Part shown: one piece after another, positions 6,752 through 12,141 of the stretch | Numbering within the stretch: position 1 is the stretch's first letter | How the letters are laid out: each line of letters begins with the position of its first letter | Source: an uncultured Desulfobacterium sp. | GTDB taxonomy: Bacteria > Desulfobacterota > Desulfobacteria > Desulfobacterales > Desulfobacteraceae | Direction of reading: 5' to 3' | Length of the DNA: 12,141 nt | Assembly (NCBI GenBank): GCA_937124525.1 | Contig: CAKZLA010000194.1 | Location: 1-12,141, forward strand | Made by a program: the position numbers and the translations under genes | The notes under the pieces: model-generated | The model's input: only the letters and a program-made list of their open reading frames with translations | Databases searched by the model: none | Told to the model about the DNA's origin: nothing

Positions 6752-8209
6752 TTACGTGAGAGAGGACCCACGCTTTAACAGATAAATAATAAACACTGAT
6801 CCCCCTCCGGGATTCTTTTTTACTTCGATGCGGCCACTGTGAGCATTAATGATCCCCTTGACAAGGCTGAGCCCCAGGCCAAGCCCTTTTTCACTACGGC
6901 TTGCATCTCCCCGATAGAGTCGATGCCAAATTTGGGAAGTGTCTTCGGGGGGGATGCCTGAACCCGTATCCCGCACTTTGATAATCACATGGGTATGGTC
7001 ATCCCAACCTTCCAGAGTCATCCTTCCGCCAGCGGGGGTGAACTTGATGGCATTGTCCACAATATTTGCAAATACCTGGCCGATTCGGCTGGCATCCACA
7101 TCCACCCACAGCTCATCTTTCACCGAAAGCTCAACGTCCACCCCTTTTTCTTCTGCGACAAACTGATACATATCAACGATATTGGCTATGATATTTGAAA
7201 TATTTGCCCGTTTGATATTAAGGTTCATGGAGCCTGTTTCCGCCTCGGATATGTCCATCAGGGTGTCGAGCATTCTAATAATATTGTCAGATTCTTCAAC
7301 CCCCTTAACAAGGGCCGATCTCAAGAGGTGGGCATCCTCTTTTTCACGCAGTGCCATCTCTGCAACATTCCTGAGCCGGGTTATGGGGGTTCTCAGATCG
7401 TGGGCCACGTTGTCCAGGGCGTTTTTCATCCCCCCCACCAGCCGGTGGATATTATCGAGCATTGCATTGAAAAGACCTGCCAGCTTATCCAGTTCATCTC
7501 CGGTCATGGTGCGGGGCACCGTGGTTCTCTCCTTTGTGATATCAATGGAGCGCACCGTATTGATCATGTGACGAAGGGGTTGGAGTGTCTGCCTGGAGAG
7601 AAAGAGCCCTCCACCCAGCCCCAGGACAAAAAGCGGGATCATCACAACCATAAAGATCCTTTGGAACTGCTGGAGTACCTTTTCCCGGCCCTGGCTGCTC
7701 ATACCCAACTGGATCCAGTGTCCCTTGGTCAGCGGGGTGGATTTGATATCCAGCACATAATTCCCTTTGTTAGAGGAGAGTTGAACCCAGGTATGGCTGC
7801 ACTCGGTATTGCAAAAATTTTTTTTCTCCAACTGTGAAATATCAAAATCGTTCCACTGTTCAGGGGAAAACAAATGGATGGTTTTATTTTGGGCAGTGGC
7901 AATCCTTAAAAACAAGGGGTTTGTCCTGCGGGTGGTGGCGTTGTCCTGGAGGAAGGTTTCAATGGCCTGGATGCCCCCGATTTTGTAGATGGAAGAGATC
8001 TCTGTAAGTTCCATCATTACCTCCCCACGGTCCTGTTTCACCAGAATTGAAGAGAAGTAATAATAGGCAAAAAGAAACAGCAGGGACGAGCTTAAAATAA
8101 AGAAACCGGCATACCACAGGGCTACTTTGGCGCCGATAGTTTGCAAAAAATTGAAATTTCTGAATACGTTGAATCTGTTTTTGAGATTAATCGTCTGTTT
8201 TAAAGACAT
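6752..8209 (-). CDS. HAMP-domain sensor histidine kinase
   Basis: A 485-residue membrane kinase that should autophosphorylate and pass phosphate to the adjacent response regulator. It has a transmembrane helix near 30-52, a periplasmic sensor region of about 130 residues, a second helix near 185-206, and HAMP to about 258. The HisKA box VAHDLRTP holds the phosphorylated His270. In the HATPase domain the N-box Asn386, DTGSGIP at 414-420 and GLGLGLSLV at 442-450 are intact. The sensor region resembles no named domain I know but carries C133-x3-C137-x-H139, a possible metal or redox site. The start overlaps the end of the regulator gene by 23 bp, so the two genes are co-transcribed. The architecture resembles CusS-type sensors; the signal is unknown. 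Confidence 0.93.
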   Translation of the reverse strand: MSLKQTINLKNRFNVFRNFNFLQTIGAKVALWYAGFFILSSSLLFLFAYYYFSSILVKQDRGEVMMELTEISSIYKIGGIQAIETFLQDNATTRRTNPLFLRIATAQNKTIHLFSPEQWNDFDISQLEKKNFCNTECSHTWVQLSSNKGNYVLDIKSTPLTKGHWIQLGMSSQGREKVLQQFQRIFMVVMIPLFVLGLGGGLFLSRQTLQPLRHMINTVRSIDITKERTTVPRTMTGDELDKLAGLFNAMLDNIHRLVGGMKNALDNVAHDLRTPITRLRNVAEMALREKEDAHLLRSALVKGVEESDNIIRMLDTLMDISEAETGSMNLNIKRANISNIIANIVDMYQFVAEEKGVDVELSVKDELWVDVDASRIGQVFANIVDNAIKFTPAGGRMTLEGWDDHTHVIIKVRDTGSGIPPEDTSQIWHRLYRGDASRSEKGLGLGLSLVKGIINAHSGRIEVKKNPGGGSVFIIYLLKRGSSLT

Positions 8210-8864
8210 AGCCCAGCCCGCGAATGGTGTGAATTAGTTTATCGGAAAATCCTTTATCTACCTTGTTCCTGAGTCTGCACACCAGCACATCCACCACATT
8301 GGTCTGGGGATCGAAATGAAAATCCCAAATTTTTTCAAGAATCATGGTTTTAGAAACCGGACGGCCCACATTGCGCATCATATATTCCAGCAGAGAAAAC
8401 TCCCGGGGCTGAAGATCAATGGAGACTCCCTCTCTTACGACCTTCCGGGTCAATAAATCCAGGGAAAGATCCCCCACACACAGTCCCGACGCTTCGGTGA
8501 TGCCGCTGGACCTGCGGATCAAGGCTTGTATTCTCACCAGAAGTTCGGAAAAAGCAAAGGGCTTGACCAGGTAATCATCCCCCCCCTTCTGAAGTCCCCG
8601 TACCCGGTCATCCAACGAACGCCGGGCACTCAGGATAAGAACGGGTAGATTAATATGCCGTTTCCGCAAGGTCTCTATGATGGAAATTCCACTTAGTTTG
8701 GGCAACATCAGATCAATGACCGCAGCATCATATGGCTCCATCAACGCCAGGGCCAGGCCCTCCTCTCCATCTGCAGCATGGTCCACCACAAACCCTTCCT
8801 GGGTAAACCCCTTTTTGATAAAACCGGCAATCTCATGGTCATCTTCGACAATCAATAATTTCAT
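8187..8864 (-). CDS. OmpR/PhoB-family response regulator
   Basis: A 225-residue transcription factor. The receiver domain (1-115) has the acidic pair Asp8/Asp9, phosphoacceptor Asp51 in AVIDLMLP, Ser79 and Lys101 in LVKPF. The winged-helix DNA-binding domain covers about 128-223, with LQPREFSLLEYMMRN and the recognition-helix region NVVDVLVCRLRNKVD, ending RGLGYVF. It resembles the CusR/CopR subgroup, but that is not enough to assign a metal. An AAGGA ribosome binding site lies six bases before the ATG. It precedes the kinase with a 23-bp overlap and diverges from the cytochrome c maturation cluster, which might be a target. Confidence 0.95.
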   Translation of the reverse strand: MKLLIVEDDHEIAGFIKKGFTQEGFVVDHAADGEEGLALALMEPYDAAVIDLMLPKLSGISIIETLRKRHINLPVLILSARRSLDDRVRGLQKGGDDYLVKPFAFSELLVRIQALIRRSSGITEASGLCVGDLSLDLLTRKVVREGVSIDLQPREFSLLEYMMRNVGRPVSKTMILEKIWDFHFDPQTNVVDVLVCRLRNKVDKGFSDKLIHTIRGLGYVFKTDD

Positions 8865-8948
8865 TCCTAATCCTTATCAAAAAAGATCCTCGGAAAAAGT
8901 TTTCTTGGGATTAACACCAATCCAGTCATGGCTCCCCCCAGCGTCTTA

Positions 8949-8977
8949 ATTGTGGGAGTCAAATAAAAAATTGTCAA
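8949..8977 (-). promoter_or_regulatory. Promoter for the response regulator-kinase operon
   Basis: On the minus strand a consensus TTGACA (8972-8977) is separated by 17 bp from CACAAT (8949-8954), a four-of-six match to TATAAT. Transcription would start about 75-80 bp before the regulator ATG. The divergent intergenic region (8865-9116) must also serve the TPR-resB cluster, but I found no convincing promoter in that direction. Confidence 0.6.
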
Positions 8978-9116
8978 CCGGCGATGCAAACATTGCTGAA
9001 ATGTAATGGTATTGAAAGGTTCGTGTAATCTTCCCCATATATATAAACACAATAATGATTTTCGGCAATACAGGCCGACCATTACCACAAAATTCATTAA
9101 AATTGGGGAGTGCTCC

Positions 9117-9701
9117 ATGGGTAAGAAAAAGAAGAATCAAATTGTTTTAACCCGGACATCTGCCGTACTTGTCACATTGATTGTTTTGGCTGTTGGTTTT
9201 ATCGGTGGTGTTGCCATGACTGTGTTTAAAACCGGACCATCCGGGGGCATGGAAGCGGCTTCGGGAAAAAATTTAGGTAAAATGGCGGCGCAACTGGAAT
9301 CCATGGTTACGACAAATCCAACGGACACCGACTCCTGGGTCAAGCTTGGCAATATCTATTTTGACACGGATCAATACCCAAAGGCCATCAAAGCCTATTC
9401 CAAGGCCATGGAGACGGGATCTGAAACCCCTTTTATTATTTGTGATCTGGGTGTCATGTACCGAAGAAACGGGCAGCCTGAAATGGCCATCAAAGCCTTT
9501 GACCGCGCATTGGCAATGGATACTAAATTTGAAATGGCTTATCTGAACAAGGGGATCGTCCTTGCCAATGATCTCAATAAAAAAGAAGAGGCCATCAAGG
9601 TCTGGCGACAGCTATTGGATATCAATCCCCTGGCCATGGCAGGAAATAACCAGACCGTTGGGGAGTTAATCACCCACTACACGGATCATCCAGAGCAATA
9701 G
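9117..9701 (+). CDS. Membrane-anchored tetratricopeptide-repeat protein
   Basis: A 194-residue protein with a basic N-terminus (MGKKKKNQ), one transmembrane helix at about 15-37 and a domain of about three TPR units (near 71-104, 105-138 and 139-172; for example KLGNIYFDTDQYPKAIKAYSKAME). It should be anchored in the inner membrane with the TPRs in the periplasm. I chose the ATG at 9117 because GGGGAG lies seven bases before it; an in-frame upstream ATG at 9006 has no such site and would add an unconvincing 37 residues. It lies 13 bp before resB, so a role as a scaffold in cytochrome c maturation, like the TPR part of CcmI/CcmH-type proteins, is plausible but inferred from context. Confidence 0.88.
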   Translation: MGKKKKNQIVLTRTSAVLVTLIVLAVGFIGGVAMTVFKTGPSGGMEAASGKNLGKMAAQLESMVTTNPTDTDSWVKLGNIYFDTDQYPKAIKAYSKAMETGSETPFIICDLGVMYRRNGQPEMAIKAFDRALAMDTKFEMAYLNKGIVLANDLNKKEEAIKVWRQLLDINPLAMAGNNQTVGELITHYTDHPEQ

Positions 9702-9714
9702 GACAGGAGAACTC

Positions 9715-11061
9715 ATGGGAAATATTTCAAGACCCGGTGGTGCTGCTGGCCATGTCTGGGATTTTTTTGTATCCGTCAAACTCACGGTGGCAACCCTTGC
9801 CATGCTGGCATTCACATCTATCTTCGGCACGCTGATTCCCCAGAATCAACACGCTGGGGATTACATCAACGCCTACGGAGCGTTTTTCTTCAGATTCTTT
9901 GATATGTTCGATGTTTTCAATATGTACAACTCCTGGTGGTACCGGATATTGATAATCACCCTGGCTTTGAATATCCTGGTCTGTTCCCTGAGCAGGCTTT
10001 CTGGCACACTTGCCATGGTATTCAAAAAAAAACCGGCATTCAAGCAGCTGGCCATTCGTGAGGAACTTAGCTGTGAAAGATCCGTGGGAAATATAAAAGA
10101 TGCCGTGGAAAAAAAGCTTTCAAAGATCTTTAAAAAGGTTCACCTGAGGGAAGAGCAAAACGGGTTTTCCGCCTTTGCCGAAAAAGGGGCCTGGACCCGG
10201 CTCGCCTTTTACGGTACCCATCTTGGCATCATCGTGCTGCTGTTTGGAGCGCTTCTTGGGTCTTTGTTTGGCATTGATGCCCATGTGAATATTCCAGAGG
10301 GAAAATCCGTTGGATCCGTTCAGCTGAGAAACAGTGGGCTCAGCGTTCCCCTTGGTTTTGAAATCCAATGCAATGATTTTAATATTGCCTATTACAGCAC
10401 CGGTGCCGTCAAAGAGTACAGATCCAGTCTGGTTATTCTGGAAAATGGTAAAGCGTTTATGGAAAAGGATATCATCGTGAATGATCCCTTAAAATACAAG
10501 GGATTCACCTTGTATCAGTCAAGCTATGGTACCCTTCCTGCCAGGACAAAGATCCTGAACTTAACCAACAGAACCACGAAAGAAGTGACCCAGGTTAAAG
10601 TCGTAACCGGCAAGACGATTCCATTTCCCCATGGCGCAAAGTTTCTGACCCTCAAAGCGGTCAAGAAAAACCACACCCTCATGGGTCGGGAAGTGGGAGA
10701 AACCTATGTGTGCGAGATTACCCAACCGGGTAAAGCTTCCGTAGAGGTGGCACTGCCCATCCGATTTCCCTCCTATGACAAGATGAGAAAGGGAGAGTGG
10801 ATACTGGATGTGGCAAAGCAGGAAAAACAGTTTTACACAGGAGTTGCAGTAACCAAAGATCCGGGGGTATGGCTGGTTTATACGGGATTTATCATGCTCC
10901 TTGCGGGCAGTTTTATCTCTTTTTTCATGTCCCATAAAAAAATATTCATCGCGGTGATAAAAAACGATATTGGAACCCATATAACCGTATCAGGCGCTTC
11001 AAACAAAAATAAACTGGGGATACGACTGATGGTCAAACAAATATCAGAACATCTCCGGTAA
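9715..11061 (+). CDS. resB: System II cytochrome c biogenesis protein ResB/CcsB
   Basis: ResB (CcsB) works with CcsA to move heme across the membrane and join it to CxxCH apocytochromes. The 448-residue product has transmembrane helices at about 17-41, 75-97 and 165-187, a large periplasmic domain (about 190-383) and a last helix at about 384-406. Family-like segments are SVKLTVATLAMLAFTSIFGTLIPQNQ, LAFYGTHLGIIVLLFG with His169, NDPLKYKGFTLYQSSYG and VTKDPGVWLVYTGF. An AGGAG site precedes the ATG. It is 13 bp after the TPR gene and 189 bp before ccsA. The stop codon lies inside the left arm of an inverted repeat, so the last residues may differ from the ancestral C-terminus. Confidence 0.92.
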   Translation: MGNISRPGGAAGHVWDFFVSVKLTVATLAMLAFTSIFGTLIPQNQHAGDYINAYGAFFFRFFDMFDVFNMYNSWWYRILIITLALNILVCSLSRLSGTLAMVFKKKPAFKQLAIREELSCERSVGNIKDAVEKKLSKIFKKVHLREEQNGFSAFAEKGAWTRLAFYGTHLGIIVLLFGALLGSLFGIDAHVNIPEGKSVGSVQLRNSGLSVPLGFEIQCNDFNIAYYSTGAVKEYRSSLVILENGKAFMEKDIIVNDPLKYKGFTLYQSSYGTLPARTKILNLTNRTTKEVTQVKVVTGKTIPFPHGAKFLTLKAVKKNHTLMGREVGETYVCEITQPGKASVEVALPIRFPSYDKMRKGEWILDVAKQEKQFYTGVAVTKDPGVWLVYTGFIMLLAGSFISFFMSHKKIFIAVIKNDIGTHITVSGASNKNKLGIRLMVKQISEHLR

Positions 11062-11197
11062 ATATTCGGCCAGCACCCCATTTTCATCTAAGTTTGGCCT
11101 GCTCACCTAACATTGGTGTGCTACTACGTAGTCCCAACTCAGGTGAATATGATGGGGCACTGGCCAAACAGCTACATTACCAATCTGAATATTTACC
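11056..11197. repeat. 142-bp foldback repeat between resB and ccsA
   Basis: GGTAAATATTC at 11057-11067 is repeated in perfect inverted form at 11187-11197. ATCTC stands directly outside both ends (11051-11055 and 11198-11202), as a 5-bp target duplication would. Inside, 11068-11081 pairs imperfectly with about 11149-11166, GTTTGGCC (11092-11099) with GGCCAAAC (11162-11169), and ACTACGTAGT (11123-11132) is a perfect palindrome at the tip. The resB TAA (11059-11061) lies in the left arm. It appears to be a small mobile foldback element inserted at the end of resB. Confidence 0.65.
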
Positions 11198-11250
11198 ATC
11201 TCTACGCCCAAAAGCTAAATAACACCGTCTCTTAAGCACAAGGAATTTTC

Positions 11251-12093
11251 ATGAACAGCTCACATATTTTATCCGTCACGACATTTGTTTACGGACTGGC
11301 TGCGTTCTTTTATATCACGGCATTAATTTTCAGAAAACCGTTGCCGGGCAAAATTGCCCTCTGGGTGACCCTTGCCGGGGTTGCCGGTAATATTACAGGC
11401 TTTATACTGAGGTGGCAGGAGTCCTATGCTGCCGGATTTGGCAGAATTCCCCTTTCAAATCTCTATGAGTCCCTGGTATTTTATGCCCTGACCATTGTTG
11501 TGATTTATCTGTTCATCGAATTCAGATATAAGGGCCGCACTCTGGGGGCATTTGCCCTGCCCCTGGGATTCTTATGTCTGGCCTACGCCTCCCTTTCTCC
11601 GGACATGGGGGTTCAGATAAGGCCCCTTATGCCTGCGCTCAAGAGCAACTGGCTGTCGGTACATGTGATGGCCTGCTTTGTGGGCTATGCGGCCTTTGCC
11701 CTTGCCTTTGCCCTTGGTATCATGTTTCTGCTCAAAATCAATGGCGGTGATAACAGGATAACACATGCCTTCCCGGACCTTGAGACCATTGATGAGTTGA
11801 CCCATCAGATGATAATGCTGGGCTTTTTATTTCTCTCACTGGGTATCATTACAGGGGCTGTCTGGGCCAACTCTGCCTGGGGCAGGTATTGGGGCTGGGA
11901 TCCCAAGGAGACTTGGTCACTGATCACCTGGTTTGTATATGCCATCCCCATCCATGCCCGCTTCATGCGCGGCTGGCAGGGAAAAAGAATCGCTTTACTT
12001 TCCATTATTGGGTTTGCTGCGGTGATTTTTACCTACTTTGGTGTGAATCTCCTGCCGGGGCTTCTATTGTGCGACAATTACCTTGGCCGATGA
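11251..12093 (+). CDS. ccsA: System II cytochrome c biogenesis protein CcsA, 3' end interrupted
   Basis: CcsA is the multi-helix heme-handling subunit that partners ResB. The 280-residue product has about eight hydrophobic segments and the tryptophan-rich WWD motif WGRYWGWDPKE (210-220). His138 in NWLSVHVM and His235 in AIPIHARF match conserved histidines of the family. An AAGGA ribosome binding site lies upstream. CcsA normally ends FGVN-x-L-x-GLHSYG, the last histidine being a heme ligand. Here FGVNLLPGL is followed by LLCDNYLGR and a stop, with no histidine. The change coincides with the start of an IS21-like terminus, so the final codons are foreign. The protein probably lacks this ligand and may be inactive. 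Confidence 0.9.
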   Translation: MNSSHILSVTTFVYGLAAFFYITALIFRKPLPGKIALWVTLAGVAGNITGFILRWQESYAAGFGRIPLSNLYESLVFYALTIVVIYLFIEFRYKGRTLGAFALPLGFLCLAYASLSPDMGVQIRPLMPALKSNWLSVHVMACFVGYAAFALAFALGIMFLLKINGGDNRITHAFPDLETIDELTHQMIMLGFLFLSLGIITGAVWANSAWGRYWGWDPKETWSLITWFVYAIPIHARFMRGWQGKRIALLSIIGFAAVIFTYFGVNLLPGLLLCDNYLGR

Positions 12094-12141
12094 CGACAAT
12101 TATCTTGTCCGGTTAAAGATGTGATAAAACCCCCGACATTT
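12068..12141. mobile_element. Probable terminus of an IS21-family element
   Basis: The ccsA match ends at about 12,067 and a segment beginning TGTGCGACAATTA follows. Two 18-bp direct repeats stand 22 bp apart: CGACAATTACCTTGGCCG (12072-12089) and CGACAATTATCTTGTCCG (12094-12111), differing at two positions. A 5'-TG end followed by direct repeats of about 20 bp that include GACAATTA and CTTG is what I know from ends of IS21-type elements. The transposase genes would lie beyond the window. The family name rests on this resemblance only. Confidence 0.6.

Noticed and set aside
7328..7837. A 169-codon plus-strand frame inside the kinase gene
   Set aside because: It overlaps the conserved HAMP and HisKA coding region and has no family-like sequence.
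9006..9116. Upstream start at 9006 for the TPR protein
   Set aside because: No ribosome binding site, and it would put a polar unrelated segment before the basic N-terminus and transmembrane helix; the ATG at 9117 has GGGGAG.
12072..12111. Two spaced 18-bp direct repeats as a CRISPR fragment
   Set aside because: Only two imperfect units with a 4-bp gap between them, without a spacer of proper length; they fit an insertion sequence end better.

Overview
The window looks like a bacterial genome fragment in two parts of different character. Positions 1 to about 3,140 hold a translation cluster on the minus strand, read in the order tRNA-Thr(TGT), tRNA-Tyr(GTA), tRNA-Gly(TCC), tRNA-Thr(GGT), tuf, rpsJ, rplC and rplD; rplD runs off the left edge. 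The four tRNAs have the order of the thrU-tyrU-glyT-thrT-tufB cluster of other bacteria, but the genes after tuf are the start of the S10 ribosomal operon. A stringent-type promoter lies before the first tRNA.

Positions 3,140 to 3,725 are non-coding. They hold an AT-rich stretch, a divergent promoter candidate, a 115-bp element with inverted ends and a hairpin-rich leader. On the plus strand follow an MltD-type lytic transglycosylase lipoprotein with LysM repeats and, 8 bp after it, tRNA-Arg(CCT) with a strong terminator. From there to 6,751 lies a graveyard of mobile DNA: the C-terminal end of a tyrosine recombinase next to the tRNA, broken by an IS3-family remnant, which is itself broken by a 206-bp foldback element.

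From 6,752 the window holds a two-component pair on the minus strand (OmpR/PhoB-type regulator, then HAMP histidine kinase). Divergent from it is a plus-strand cluster for System II cytochrome c maturation: a membrane-anchored TPR protein, ResB (CcsB) and CcsA. A 142-bp foldback repeat supplies the resB stop codon and separates it from ccsA. The end of ccsA is broken at its conserved GLHSY-like motif by what looks like the terminus of an IS21-type element.

The right part (MltD with LysM repeats, System II maturation genes, integrase type) resembles Desulfobacterota, perhaps Desulfobacteraceae. The ribosomal proteins on the left recall Acidobacteria more to my eye. These impressions are from memory, not from a search. 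The odd tRNA-tuf-rpsJ junction and this mixed signal mean that a rearrangement through tuf or an assembly chimera should be considered. I found no clearly new defence, biosynthetic or regulatory system; the more interesting items are the small foldback elements, the interrupted ccsA and a CxxxCxH motif in the kinase sensor domain.
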